Assembly: GCA_028829895.1 (NCBI GenBank)
Contig: CM054178.1
Span: 19,906,006 to 19,970,005, forward strand
Reading direction: 5' to 3'
DNA from: Sinotaia quadrata
Taxonomy: Eukaryota > Mollusca > Gastropoda > Architaenioglossa > Viviparidae
DNA: 64,000 nt
Part shown: positions 14,471-28,500 of the stretch, piece by piece
Layout of the letters: each line of letters begins with the position of its first letter
Position numbering within the stretch: position 1 is the stretch's first letter
Program-made: the position numbers and the translations under genes
Notes under the pieces: model-generated
The model's database searches: none
The model's input: the letters and a program-made list of their open reading frames with translations, nothing else
Told to the model about the DNA's origin: nothing

Positions 14471-15630
14471 GGACATTCCCGTGTGATTATAATTCAAACC
14501 GTGGAAGTGAATGTTCACCTTCTTTCACCTACCTCACTCCACACATTCACTGCTCTTGGATCTCGAAATGCTACGGCAGTTTCCCCAAGATAAGGGATGC
14601 CTTCGAAGGAGGGGATTGGGACTGGATAGAGAACAATTTTACCTCTATAGCTCTTCACTCATGGGTCAATCTTATTCATGTCGGTAGCGGCAGTAACGAT
14701 TAGAGTCATGTCACCAATATAACCACCCTCCACTGAAAGACACACGCTATCATCAGCATTCGTTCATAGGTAATTTCAGTTAGTGTGTTGTTGGGTTCGC
14801 GGCTCTTAACTGTATGCACTACAGACACGAAGTACACGCACAGTATTATAATGAATGCAATCATGTCTAAATCAGCTAAAATGATCGTAAATAATTTAGA
14901 ACTAAAAGTCTTCGCTGACGACAGCGTTGTTGCCTACTTCACCCTTCAGCCTTTACAATTAAGTTGCCTCAAGTTCCGGCATGCAATGTAACGACAGGTA
15001 AATTCGTATGCAATGCTTGGGTTGGAATAGATATCTTAACTAGACTGATTACAACATAATCTTTCATTCCACATTCGACTCCTTCCACCCTCGGTCGTAT
15101 TTATAATCACGTCAATTGCTTGGTTAAAATAATGAAAAATAATTTAATTGTAATAATCTATAACAATATAATATACAATCTGATTGTTGACATGGGTCTT
15201 CTGAGACCGTGTTTTTCAGTCTTATTTATAAAGTTAGACACGTGCACGCTTCTTACGTATTCAACCTACATCCCCAGCAGGAAAACATATCTCTATATAA
15301 GGACATTGAGCATTCGGTTAGCAAGTTAATTTCCTCTATCCTTCACCTTTTAACTGCCTACGAATGATGGTCGAGTGACTTATATGCTAAGTACATAACA
15401 AATGATGTATTGCGCCACGGTTCTCAAGGACGGCTAATGATACGGCATAGAAAAAATGAAAAAGTTATTTAATAGATAAGCTTTAATTAAAACAGGCAAT
15501 ATTTCCCTAGAGGCTTCTAACAAAACTTAAGCGAATTATTAAGTTAATAAGTGCTCTTAAATTATGCAGAAGACAGAATAAACTTAGAATTAGAAATATC
15601 ATAACACGACAGTTACGAAAAAATGTTTTG

Positions 15631-15750
15631 ATTATGTCTCATGTAGTCCGAACCTACATTCAAGGTTCCCTTGATGTAACGAATGTTCACATTATGACTC
15701 ATGTAGTCCGCATATACATTCAAGGTTCTCTTGATGTAACGAATGTTCAC
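15631..15750. repeat. two-copy tandem duplication, 60-bp unit
   Basis: Positions 15631-15690 and 15691-15750 match at almost every base (ATGTAGTCCG ... GAATGTTCAC). It is a simple recent duplication inside the intron. Confidence 0.85.
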
Positions 15751-15859
15751 ACCATATTATAGACTAATGCATTAATCAATTACTGGTATACTTCGCTTGG
15801 CTCAAGAATGCCAATGGGTGATGATTGAATTCAATCACGATTGACCTCCCTTACAAATA

Positions 15860-16010
15860 ATTTTCGAAATTCCAGATGGCCTACACGATGGCGAGACACT
15901 CCATTTTGCTAGTGGAATATCTCTTTTCAACTTTCGGTAGTTTACTTGTTCATAACAATTCCATTCAATGGGGTTAGACCGAAAGTTACTTTATTGAAGA
16001 AAGTTCTATA
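15860..16010 (+). mobile_element. short gypsy-family remnant
   Basis: The string CTTGTTCATAACAATTCCAT followed by CAATGGGGTTAGACCGAAAG and TTATTGAAG parallels 13.78-13.83 kb (CTTGTTCACAATTACTTCAT, CAATGGTAATGGACCGGAAG, ACATTGAAG). It is therefore another copy of the same leader or LTR-adjacent sequence. Confidence 0.4.
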
Positions 16011-16434
16011 TTCTAATCACACTGATTTTGTTGTAATTCAAATTTGGATATAAAGGAGATCATTATCTTATGAAAGGAACATGCCATTTTTTTTTTTAAT
16101 ATTGTATCCACTTCATACTGCTGTGACTACTGTACTGTACCAGATCATGTTGGTGTCTATCCAGCTTTGTCGGAGAACTTATTGTGAATTCTTCTGAATT
16201 CTGTTCAAAAGCCAATACGAAGGAAATTAAGGCTTGCGAATGGTCTTGGAAATTCAGGAGGAATTTTAAGCATTCCTCATTGCAGATCAATATTCTCATT
16301 AGCAAAGATCTCAGACTGTGATAGGCAATAATGTGTATTGCCCGAGAAAGTTATACTGAGTTCAAACATAAGTAAGGATCAGAATTTACGTATCCCACAT
16401 GATTGCCAACTTTATTATTATGCTAAAGGCATAC

Positions 16435-16569
16435 CTATAACACATAATGGTGGAATCCAGCCCGGATCACATGATACGCATTCACCTGACGTCTTGTTAC
16501 ATGCATTTCCGTTGGAACAATGGCCACACCTCTGTTGACAGTCTTGACCATAGGCAGTGCTATTGCACT
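16435..16569 (-). CDS. EGF stalk exon 4, 45 residues
   Basis: A 135-nt phase 1-1 exon with acceptor AATTAG and donor ATAG|GTATGC. It encodes CNSTAYGQDC ... CGHC ... CDPGWIPPLC with eight cysteines and both family sequons (NST, NKT). It is the copy closest to the family consensus and appears fully functional. Confidence 0.87.
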   Translation of the reverse strand, partial: SAIALPMVKTVNRGVAIVPTEMHVTRRQVNAYHVIRAGFHHYVL

Positions 16570-16994
16570 CTAATTGAAAACAATGCGCTGTCATTAATTT
16601 TAAATGCAAAATGATAAACTCATTTATTACTATTGGATATCTATAATATATTTCATATGTAACTAATTAAATTAAAGATAATAATTGCAAAGTATAATAA
16701 AGCACAGAATAAGTTTTAGTATATTAAATGAAATAATATTCAGTATTTGCGTATCTCGTTTAAGTGTGTTGAATTATATAAATCAAAATCAAATAAATAC
16801 ACCTTACAACGAATTAACTACTTCACTGTTTTGTGACTTTGTACTATTTGCTGTGCTTACACTGTGTTATCCGTGACAGTATTGATCATTCTCGCCTTGA
16901 TGATTGTCTAATTTGTGGGAAAAGAAAGAGACAGATACAGATGTAGATTGTGAGACAGACAGGCATATAGAGAGACAGGCATGCAGATAGAAAA

Positions 16995-17076
16995 ATATAT
17001 AGATAGATGGATGGCTGAATATATAGATAGAACAATATATAGATGGATGGATGGATATATAGATAGATAGACAGAC

Positions 17077-17111
<35 letters not shown>

Positions 17112-17132
17112 AAGATAGATAGATAGATAGAT
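16995..17132. repeat. imperfect (GATA)n/(GGAT)n microsatellite
   Basis: GATA units interrupted by GGAT, GACA and GAAA, followed by a purine-rich AGAGACAGAGAGAGG tract to about 17180. The several overlapping YLSI-type minus-strand ORFs here are artefacts. Confidence 0.9.
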
Positions 17133-17442
17133 AAAGACAGTAACACACAGAGAGAGACAGAGAGAGGGGGGGGGAGAGAGATGAAATTTAATAGTAATGT
17201 ACGTTTCGTAGTATATAACCATATGGGTTTCATTATCCTGTATGTTTTATTAAACATAGTGCATGACAAGTAATTAAATACTTGCAAAGTTAAAGTATCA
17301 TGCCATTTAAGCGTTTTCGCATTGACAGTATTGACATATGTTTGTTTCTTTCAGATTAAACTGGACATGAAACGTACGCATACAATTTATTATGAATAAA
17401 TAATATATATTGGGTACGTCAAAAAAATCTCAACAAACGAAC

Positions 17443-17577
17443 CATCTTGGCATAGAGGCGGAATCCATCCTGGTTTACAGGAAGTGCACGCTCCATTAAT
17501 TTTGTTACAACCAGCTTGCTCTTCACAATGCCCACACATGCTTTCACAGTCTTGTCCATAGTTAGTTGAATTGCATG
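17443..17577 (-). CDS. EGF stalk exon 3, 45 residues
   Basis: A 135-nt phase 1-1 exon with acceptor TTTCAG and donor GATG|GTTCGT. It encodes CNSTNYGQDC ... CGHC ... CKPGWIPPLC with eight cysteines. The residue after CGHC is E rather than S and the fifth-cysteine loop lacks a sequon (NKING), but the core is intact. Confidence 0.86.
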
Positions 17578-18398
17578 CTGAAATAAATTAAATAATCGCT
17601 GCACTGTAAAATAGTTACTTATTAATGTGCTTCAGAAAAAAAGATTTGTAGTCGCCCCCACACACACACACACACATCTAATAAGAAAAGCATACAATCG
17701 TCAGGAAGAAATATTTGAATGTTTGTATAAAATGTATGCTTGTAAATGTGAATGTTTGTATAAGATATATGCTTGTATATGCTTTCGGGTACGTGAAAAT
17801 CCTCATACACACAATAGTATTTATAAATGAATGGCATTTATTTGTACATATGCGTAAATGCGTGAATATATAATTAATATAAAATATATATGTTTTAGTT
17901 ATAAAAATATAATGTTTTAGTTATAAACGTTTTAATAGTTTACAAATTGTGTATACATACAATTTCAGTAGGCACTTAAATGTAATTGTTATGTGTAGTT
18001 TTATATAAATGTATATTTACAAGATCGCCGTCTCTTTAGATGACAGGACCTACATGCTATATTAGTAGATAATTTCATTAGAATAACGTTATTGTCTGTA
18101 AAAGGTGTTTTGTGTTTTAATATGGCATCTTGTTGTTCGGCAATATAACCCAACTGCTAGAGCTTTCTTCTTGATAAAGTGTGAAATCCAGCATTTAAAA
18201 TTATTCATATAGAAATATATTGTGGACGAAGCAAAGTCATTCAGACATATTTCAAGAGGAAGAAGGTGTAAAACCTTATCGTTGACATGAACGTGCTAAC
18301 ATTATATATCGTAAATTAAACCGATACCAAATACACTCGACATATGTAGAGTTAACTGATATGGCTTTAAACATTCGTCCGTTTCCAACTTGTCTCAG
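17578..18398. other. intron with short (CA)n
   Basis: A (CA)n of about 20 bp sits at 17657-17676. A repeated GAATGTTTGTATAAAATGTATGCTTG-type motif occurs twice near 17717-17775. Nothing else was recognised. Confidence 0.5.
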
Positions 18399-18533
18399 AG
18401 TGCAACGAAAAAAATTATGGACAGGATTGTAATTGTACCTGTGGACATTGTTTTGGACAAGCAGCTTGCGACAAATCTGATGGAACCTGCTCGTCGTGTG
18501 AACCGGGTTGGGTTCCACCGATATGTCAAGATG
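18399..18533 (+). CDS. EGF stalk exon inverted onto the plus strand
   Basis: This exon has the same anatomy as the minus-strand array but lies on the opposite strand: acceptor TGTCTCAG, 135 nt, phase 1-1, donor GATG|GTGAGT (a strong GT). It encodes CNEKNYGQDC ... CGHC ... CEPGWVPPIC with all eight cysteines and no stop. It cannot be spliced into a minus-strand transcript. It is either a recently inverted, stranded exon, part of a plus-strand transcript not otherwise visible, or an assembly inversion. No partner exon on the plus strand was found. Confidence 0.8.
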
Positions 18534-19817
18534 GTGAGTGTAATTGGTATTAATCCAAATTTAGCAAACATTGTAAATCTGACATAACTATCATTATTTG
18601 TATAATTTGTATTAATGTGTAGCTTGTATGCAGTTTTAATTCTAAGATGTCATTTTCTTCAGTAAACATAATATGCCATTTATGCTGGTTGATTTATTTG
18701 TGATTGTCATGCAGCCCAACTAGCACAAAATGTTGGGCCAACATAGGCAATTTGCTGGTATTTGATGGCAAATGTTAAATGCTATTGTACCAACATTGGG
18801 ACAAAACTCTTTGTTTGCCTCATTTGAGTGTTCTTTTGTCCAACATCAGTCCTAGTATACAGTCTAAACTAAGCATTCCATATTGTATATGTTGAATGCA
18901 TATATTTTATTTCTTATATAATATTAAAGCACGTTTAGTGTCATAAGTGAATAAATATTATGTGCAACATTACAAATATTACATATATTTTGAATGTACT
19001 ACATTCAAAATAAAGAATGTCTAATGCTATATTGAAATTTGTAAAGATGCCTCAAAAAGATTTTAGAATGACACGTACTACCACCATTTTGAAACCATAG
19101 TTGGACATCTTGCAGTTTTGTCATTTTGCTAATATCAATTTACACAATCCAGAGATTTGTTTTAAAGAACTGATCAAAGAAAGCAGTTGATTTCATTTAC
19201 ACAATAAATGCATATATACATTGTTTTGAATCTGGTAATTACAATTTAACTCTGTGCTTTGCATTTGAAAAATAAACATCATACAGAAAATACAGTTATT
19301 TTTTTCTTTAAAAAATTGTGTTATTGGGCTAAAAGAAGACGAATTATAGATAAAATGTAACATCATATAAAGTGGTATTAAAAGCGTGACACAAACAACA
19401 CTTAGGTAATGGAAATTATTTGTGACAGAATAAATGTGCCTCTCCCTGTTTTAAAACTTAAATTATTATATAAATTGCTAAATTGTCAGAATAACCCAAC
19501 CTTCGGCACTCCTTATGATGTTACTTTTGAAGTAAACAGTTTGAGGCAAGAATATTCTAGATTGCTTATGTAATGCAAACAGAGTGCGTAATTTATATTA
19601 TCCAATAATCATGATTTACAAGAATGACACCGGCCATTGGGCTGAGAATAAGGAATTCACTTGCTAGGGAAAATTCTACTCTTTGATAACTTTGAATTTG
19701 TATGGTGAAGGGAAAGTTTGGCTTTCAAACGCAGTCGTTAGCTTAATGGTGAGTTAAACTGACTGATTAAGGAAAAGAAAGTGATAGTTAATGCATACCA
19801 TCTAGTAAAAAACAAAC
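18534..19817. other. non-coding stretch with palindromic and LTR-like debris
   Basis: At 18.71-18.85 kb, short inverted motifs around CCCAAC, GTTGGGCCAAC and CCAACATTGGGAC suggest a small foldback or MITE-like element. At 19.38-19.76 kb is a solo LTR-like copy listed separately. No exon was seen. Confidence 0.4.
19380..19760 (+). mobile_element. solo LTR-like copy of the gypsy family
   Basis: GTCAGAATAACCC...CACTCCTTATGATG, GCCATTGGGCTGAGAAT and AACTTTGAATTTG...TTAGCTTAATGG align in order with the plus-strand repeat at 36.85-37.13 kb. No internal region accompanies it, consistent with LTR-LTR recombination. Confidence 0.5.
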
Positions 19818-19952
19818 CTTCTTGACACATAGGCGGAACCCAGCCAGCATCGCACGATGAACAAGTACCATCAGTTTTATTACATGATGTCTCATTGGAG
19901 CAATGACCACAGCTTTCAGAACAGTTCTCGCCATACGTATCTTCATTGCACA
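19818..19952 (-). CDS. EGF stalk exon 2, 45 residues
   Basis: A 135-nt phase 1-1 exon with acceptor TTGCAG and donor GAAG|GTTTGT. It encodes CNEDTYGENC ... CGHC ... CDAGWVPPMC with eight cysteines, plus NET and NKT sequons. It is the first repeat of the long-format stalk after the module C head, and follows it by 4 kb of intron. Confidence 0.86.
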
Positions 19953-21639
19953 CTGCAAGAAAGACGCACAGGTTATTAAGAACAGACTTCATACTTAGCA
20001 AGATGCAGAATCACCTTACCGTCAATAGTGGTCACAGCTCGACAAGTTTTCAAGTCAAATATAACCAAACGCTTAGCCACAGTGTTAAGTGAACACCGAA
20101 CAGTCATTGAACACTTAAGAGGTGTTACATCATTTTGATGCCCCATTACTCTTTCTTATAAAGTTTTAATTTCATCCTTAAGTTAACGAGTACTTGTGTC
20201 TTCTTTTAAACTTCGTTCTTATCGTCTTTTGTCAGGTCGGGATTGGGGTTCTGGTAGTAGCCGGTTGTGATTGTAATGTTCTAAATATTACTTAAATTAA
20301 CAAGTACTTGTTACACCTGACACCACTGAAGTATGAGTGGGTGTAATGTTGGCCATGCTAGGGATGTGAAACCATTTATAACCCACTACCAAGCTACATG
20401 TGATAATGGAGGCTCAGCGTGATCTAATTTGTTTGTGAGTGTTAAGCATTGTACTTCTATGATTTGGGCAGAATATCAAGATATGTGAGAACATTTTTGG
20501 TGTCTATTTCTGTTGTGTGAAGAGAAGAATGTGTTGAGTTTAGACTGTCTGTTAAATGTAGTGTGCAGGGGGTTTTTTTTGTTTTTTTTTGTTTTTTGTT
20601 TAGAGATATTGTTTATGAATGCGAATGCTTTGTGGTGTGGCATTTGTATGTGTGTAATAATTTAGGAGCAATGTGTGGTGGCGTATTTTGGCTCCGAGGT
20701 CAGCTATATCATTGCATGAGATGTTTCCTTCCTGGAAGCCCACAATATTGTAGTGTATGTAGCATTGTCTTGTACTTGGGGCAGTGACTGTAGCTTTGTT
20801 TTGTACTTTGGCAGTGTCTGTAACTTTGTCTTGTACTTTGGGCAGTGTGTGTGTGTCTAATGACTGTGGTAGCAAAATGTATAGTTTGTACTATTACTAT
20901 AAATGTGAGGCGCTGAGTGTTTCTTATATTCGTAACTGAGTGGCGTGAGTGAGTTTGTAAGTGCAAATGCCTATATTAGAGTGGTGCACTGTGAGGAAAA
21001 TGGGGGATGGTGGCTTGGGTATGCTAGGTACCTTTTCACAATTTTTTATTTTTTATTTTAAATAATTTATTTAAGATTTTAAAAGTAATATATATTCTTA
21101 TTTTATTTTCCTTTTACGTTAATTTGTGTAAAACATAATATTTCTATAAACCTAACCAAGATGTTGTTTTTGATTTTTTTTTTAAATTAGCAACGATTGT
21201 ATATTAACAGATTGGTGATATCGTATATTTTACAAGTGTGCTAACAGAAGTAAACCGGGCGAAGCTAGGGGTGAAATCATTGCGCTTATTTTTATTTTTT
21301 ACCTTTTGGATAATGGCTTTCTTTGAACGTGCTCAAATTTGATTCTGATAAAGCAGATATAATAAATACATTAGAAAGTGAATGCTGATATGAATAGTTT
21401 TCCCTTCTCGAATGTGGATTCCAATATACGTATAACACATTATTATTTAGTATTCATAAAACGTATCATGTATAGTATATATAATATAATAAATAAAATA
21501 AAAACCACACATGTATTCAGTGAATCAGAGATGCATAGTGTGAAATGGACTCCAAGGACATTACCAGACGACTCCAGTTATGTGAATGGATTTGCTAATG
21601 TAGATGATTACCCACTGAAGATGATATTAAATATTAATT

Positions 21640-22110
21640 AATTACCTCTCCACATTCAATCTGTCTGCAATCATACACTAGGTCCACGACAGGGTCTTTG
21701 TCTTTTGCAGTCTGGGAGTGACTAGGTCAAGACCTGGGGCACGTTATTAATTACGTCTCCCACCCCAAGTGTTACCCGTCCAGATAACCGGATCCTAACT
21801 GAAACTACTCTTATCAGTCTCGAAGTCGTTATCAGGCCCTCACAATTTCTCCCTTGTTAGAGGACAGACTTGCTCTAAGAAATGTGTCGCGACTGTCTTT
21901 TGTCAGAACGTAAATTACGTCGATTTTAACGAGCCCCCACTGTCCCATCTACACATTTGCCTCAATTACGTAATAGAGTGAGCAAGTTTAAATTTAACAA
22001 ATTTATTAAAATATAAAGGAATAATAACAAATTAAGTTAAAGAATTACAATTAGATTTCACTCAAGGCGGAATCCGAGATTCGCAGATCTCTCAAGAAAA
22101 ATATATAATG
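21640..22110 (-). mobile_element. LTR-like repeat, inverted relative to the copy at 30.1 kb
   Basis: Its reverse complement follows 30.06-30.55 kb step by step: GAGAGATCTG.GAATCTC, CGCCTTGAGTG, the AATAAATT.GTTATTATT region, ACATTTCTTAG, GGTAACACTTGGGG, GTCACTCCCAGAC and AAGACAAAGACC..GTCGTGG. Divergence is moderate with indels. It looks like an LTR end plus the first internal bases of one element family; no pol sequence is attached. Confidence 0.6.
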
Positions 22111-23587
22111 TATTACTTTAAAAGAGTGTTTCCTTCAATCTGTCTCTTTTAACAAAATGACAATTCAGCAATTCTTAATTAAAGTAAAAAATTGACAAAT
22201 TAAGTTTTACAAGATTTTGAAATTAGAGATTAATTAGAATTTTCCTTTTACACACTTCTTCAGAAACACATTATAATAAAAGAAAGAAGATTTACAACAA
22301 CATTCATAAGAATTAGAAGACAGGAAGAACAATACAAGAATTAACAAAATCACGGAACATTACAGGTTTTTCACGAGACAAAACATGGATTTTGATCACC
22401 TGGTGAATTGCGTGCTCCCGGCCAGTGTATGTCCGTTAGTTACAGCTTGCTGGAACAGTTCTGAATTTACCCAGGTCCTTAGTGTTACGATCCGAATTTA
22501 CACATGTCCCGAATTTACACCACGAAATTCAGTCCTGACACAGAATAGCTCGCACTGTCAGTCAACAAATGACAACCGACGTAGATCCAACATCAAATGT
22601 TTTCCGGTCTTCAGTGCCTATGCTTAGCCTGGTCCTCACGTGTGTACTTGCCCTCTCAAGTCGACAAGACTTCGTAGATTCGTCCTGATCGCCCTTTGCA
22701 ATCAGCGGTTTGTGGTCAGAGTCAAGTCCTTCAGTTATGGCTTTCGCTCGAGTCCTCTTCAACCAGTGTGTGCGCGTTTAAGCATGCGCAGTGTGTACGT
22801 TATGGTATGGGTAGGTGTAAGTGTAGGTGTAGGTGTCCTTCAGCATCTCAGACAATCTGTGTGCTTCTAACCGCAGAAGGATAAGGAATACGGGATCTTG
22901 TATGATAGATGCTCGAGACGGCCTATTTAAGCTATCTGTCGATTTCCACGTGCTAATCTGCGCCTAAGGATAGATTTCATCCAGAGTTCGACTATTGCTC
23001 GATAGTCTCGCTTCAGTGCTTCTGCTGAAAGGCTAGGTTGTTAGTGCAACGCGGTTCCCCTTGGAAGCTGCCCGACTCTGAGACACATTGTCCCTATCCC
23101 CTTATGTCGTGCGTATCTGTTACGTAATGTAAGTGTCTTCCCTTCTCATGCGTCTCTGAACACTTGACTGTAGGTGGTTTGTCTTTGTATCCCCGACTCT
23201 ATTGTGGGACCAAAGTGTTCCCCGTCTTAGAAGTCTTGTTGTCATTGTCTGCCTGGAGATGCGAGAGTGTTTCTGTAGATTGTCTACCTTTGTTGAGTGT
23301 CCACCCTCCCACACCTTGTTTGCGTCAGCCCGTTTCTAACCGACTCAACATGTGTGTCCCTTTGTCCTGGCTACCTAAAGACAGTTACTTTAAACGGATT
23401 GTTGGCTTTCATGAAAGAATTCTTTTATCGTGAGAAAACCCTTTCTAAAATATTAAGAAAAGTAAAATTTTATAATTTCTAGTTTAATATTTTGTAGTTT
23501 TGCATTTTCTGCGTCACACATAGTTAGTAGCAGTAATGATTATATGAATGGGGAGGATATTAGAGACATGGCAAGAGTTGATGCGTA

Positions 23588-23799
<212 letters not shown>

Positions 23800-23997
23800 A
23801 CGACAGATCTGTCATTCTACTTTGCTTTTAAAATTACTTTCGTAATCTACAAGTTTTCTCCCTTTTGTGACCATGATGAATATACTGTTCAACGATAAGT
23901 AGAATGATTATTAATATATATTATAACATCCATGAAAAAACACTTCATATGAATATAAACTGTACATAGGAATAGTAAGTAAAACATAATAGTTCAC

Positions 23998-24129
23998 CTT
24001 GACAAAATGGAAATTTCCATCCTTGACGACAAAGACATTCACCAGTAATTGCATTACAATTGTCGGCACAACCGTCGGCACACATTTTCTCGCATCTTTC
24101 TCCATACCAGCCATATCTACATACCCGAG
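23998..24129 (-). CDS. module C second EGF exon (short-format EGF)
   Basis: A 132-nt phase 1-1 exon with acceptor GAACAG and donor CAAG|GTGAAC. It encodes an eight-cysteine EGF of the head type, with one residue between cysteines six and seven (CLC) rather than the two of the stalk repeats, and it lacks CGHC. The block reads CRYGWYGERC ... CLCRQGWKFPFC. In order it follows the lectin C-half (25.4 kb) and precedes the stalk array, matching the EGF placed after the lectin domain in modules A and B. Confidence 0.83.
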
Positions 24130-25370
<1,241 letters not shown>

Positions 25371-25583
25371 CCCACACTTGAACTTCGCAAATATTGATCT
25401 TATAAAGTTTGGTGCTATTATCGTTAACGTTGACTGCATTTTTTGAAATGCTAATCCTGTCACCAGATAGTGATGTAGGGAACGAAATACTGGTCATTTC
25501 ATTTAATTTAGAAGCATTGATTCCAAAATTATATACAACGTCTTCATTCACTGACACAGTGACGTTTTCCATCCTTTTCTTCT
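25371..25583 (-). CDS. module C lectin-like domain, C-terminal half
   Basis: A 213-nt phase 1-1 exon with acceptor TTGACAG and donor TGGG|GTAAGT. It codes 71 residues ending INICEVQVWG, the closing beta-strand signature (CE-x-V/I-x-VWG) of F5/8 type C and fucolectin-like galactose-binding domains. It is five residues longer than the module A and B counterparts and clearly diverged, but keeps the N-[IV] and ICE.Q.WG positions. It is the partner of the N-half exon at 31.5 kb across a 5.9 kb intron. The inferred role is carbohydrate or ligand recognition outside the cell. Confidence 0.78.
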
Positions 25584-28500
25584 CTGTCAACGAAATATAA
25601 TGAAAATAGTATGACATCAAATTTTTCCTTTCTTTTATCATTTTATAGAATAGTCACACTTCAGTAACATCTGTTCAATTAAATCGTTAATAATAATATA
25701 ATAATAATTCATTTTACGATCGTAATTATGCTGACCTTTAACATCTGTCTTTCAGATGCACGTCAAATTATTTTTGTCATAGAGGCTATTCCACAGAAAA
25801 TGTTACCATAAAATAAATGATCGACTTCACATGTTCATATAAGTTGGAACATTTAATGAAAGCACAATAACCGAAGTTTGAAATGTGTACAGATCAAATT
25901 TGTTTAATCCAGTATGCTTTCTAAATTTGACAAAAATATATTTTGGGATGGGTTTTTTAATTTTTATTTTCCATATTGATTTATCGGTATGTAAGATCTG
26001 GAACTGTATGTCTTGTGTACATTTTCTTATAAAGTGCATTAATGTATGTGTCAAGGTATGCAAACAAAAAGTATTTTTAAATGAGTATTGCTTTTTTCAT
26101 TGGCGGGGGGAGGGATAAATTGTATAAATACTTAACGCGAAACAAAACTTGAGTAATGTAAACTGAAGGTGGGGTTGACATTATCAGATCCGAGAATTCG
26201 TTATGTCATTTTCATTTGCTTGTCATGTCATTTACTACCTAATTTACTAATTTATTTTCCATTGCTCAATTTTATGTTAAACTCTTATTGGAAGCATCAC
26301 ATTTAGCTTCCTTTGATAAACTTGCCATAATATGTTGTGGCTTTTAAATTCAGATTTTTGTAACTTCAGTGATTTCTTGTGTCATGTCAGTTACCGACAA
26401 GAAGACCTCCATAACGTGTCCATTTAGAAAACATTTTTCTTAGTTTTGTTATACATTTATTCAGCTGTATTATTTGAGTTTAAATTGATTCTTTACGTCA
26501 AAACAAACCAATTTGTTGTTTAAAATATCTTGCATTTTGCTAATTATTAAGGCTCTGTTTGTTGTCATTTACGTGGATTTACCCATAGATAAATATAGAT
26601 GCATTTTCTTTTGTATAGTAAATGCAAACAAATACTCGTCATAAAAAAATAATTAAACTAAATACAAATGAATCATATTAAAATCCGATTAATATATTTT
26701 TAACAAACTCCTAATAAAAACACATAATTAAACTAAATATAAAAAAATCTTGAAAATCCAATTAATATATGTTTAACATACAAACTTAGAAAAATAAGTA
26801 CACTAAAAGATAATAAAATATTTCATTATTTAAAGCATTTCTATGAAAATATCCCATAATAGAAAATTAGGAAATTCTAGCATAAAATGAATAAATCTAC
26901 ATTGAAGGGGAAAAATAAAAACGAAATAAATTCAAATGTACGAAAAACAATGTTCATAGAAGCCAGACAACTCTCATTTAACACAATTGCTAATAGCTTT
27001 ACAGTAAGATTCATATATAAATCTAAAGCAGCATCACTAACCGCATTCTAAATTGTACACGGTTATATGGAGATATTCCAGAGTTAAAGAGTTACAACAG
27101 TAATGAGCTCGCCGTTTATGTTCATTGAAAAGTAAGACGACAGTCACATATTTTGTCCACCTTGAAGATCTCCGAAACATTAGATACTACCATTTGCAGA
27201 AATACACTTATATCCGGAAAACACATTCAGCAAATAGTGAAATAGTTCTTTCAAGAAGACACGGATAAAGTAAAATAGCAATTAAAAGTAAAGAAAAATA
27301 TGAAATATTTGATTATTGTTTTACCCTAGGTGATATGTGTCTATTGGTCATAACATGTATCAATCTCAAAATGTATTTAGTGTGTTTATCTGCCAGATCC
27401 AAAACATATTATAGCTAAAACAGAGAATGTATTAGTTTAGGGATGATCAACTCATCATTTCAGAACAAAGATGTGCACGTACCTGTGGCGTGCATGTTCC
27501 TGAGAAGAAAAAAAAGGATTGACTCGACTCCAAGAATCAGACCTAACAACCATAAGATAACACGGGTTCCAGATTCTTAATGTACACACTTAACATTTGA
27601 ATCCTGGTCAAGAATTCATGAAGGGGGAGCGATTGCATCATTGGTATGTCTTGATAATCACAGCGCATCAAGTTAATTTTATTTTTAATTAGTTGTGTTG
27701 TAGATTTTAATATTTAGCTACCACAAAAGCATATCATGGCACCACGTAGTATTCTTACATTACAAATATTCAGTTCACAAACAAAACCATTGTTGTTATG
27801 AGTAACCATTGATAAGACCTTTACAAATGAGTCGAATTGGCAAAAACTGTTTTCTGTGATACGATTCGTGTTCTTTTGGGAATTGACATTTTTATTTTCA
27901 TTACTGAATATATTTTGATTAAAGTAATAAAATAAATAGCTAATTAAATTATGAAATAGAGTACTGTCTTGAATTAAAAAAGCAAAAAGACGAAATTACA
28001 AGAAGAAATCTTAGTAGGTGTATACAGATATTATTTATAAAATTAAGCAACAATGCTGTAATATGGTGAATTATAATGGTTTATACAAGTTTATAATTTA
28101 TTTCTATCATAGACATATTAATATTATTTTTAAAATTATTATAATTGTATGAGGATTATCTCTGATAATGTGTGTGTGTGTGTGTGTGAATTAGATTAAT
28201 GTAAAGTATAATTTGTTAAAGTATTAATTACCAGAGCTCTAAGGCTTACTTCGGAATAGGTAGAGGAAAGTTTCAGATCATCATAGTGACTGGATTTTAA
28301 AACTAACAAAGGGAAACTGGCACGTGCAAAGGCACATGCATTAAAATAACACTTACTGTAGCATTAGGCTATGTATAAACTCATACATAATTAGACACAA
28401 AGTGTTTTGAATAATTAGAGCTACACAAAATTCTGCATTTTAATGAATAATGTACAAAGAGTATAGGAGTGTTTGTGTGACAAGGAAATATAATAAGAAA

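Larger units (their letters stand above)
12611..16434. other. intron, 3.8 kb, holding decayed LTR-retroelement pieces
   Basis: Beyond the gypsy-like remnants listed separately, there is a two-copy 60-bp tandem duplication (15631-15750) built on ATGTAGTCCG...GATGTAACGAATGTTCAC. No EGF exon or remnant was recognised. Confidence 0.45.
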
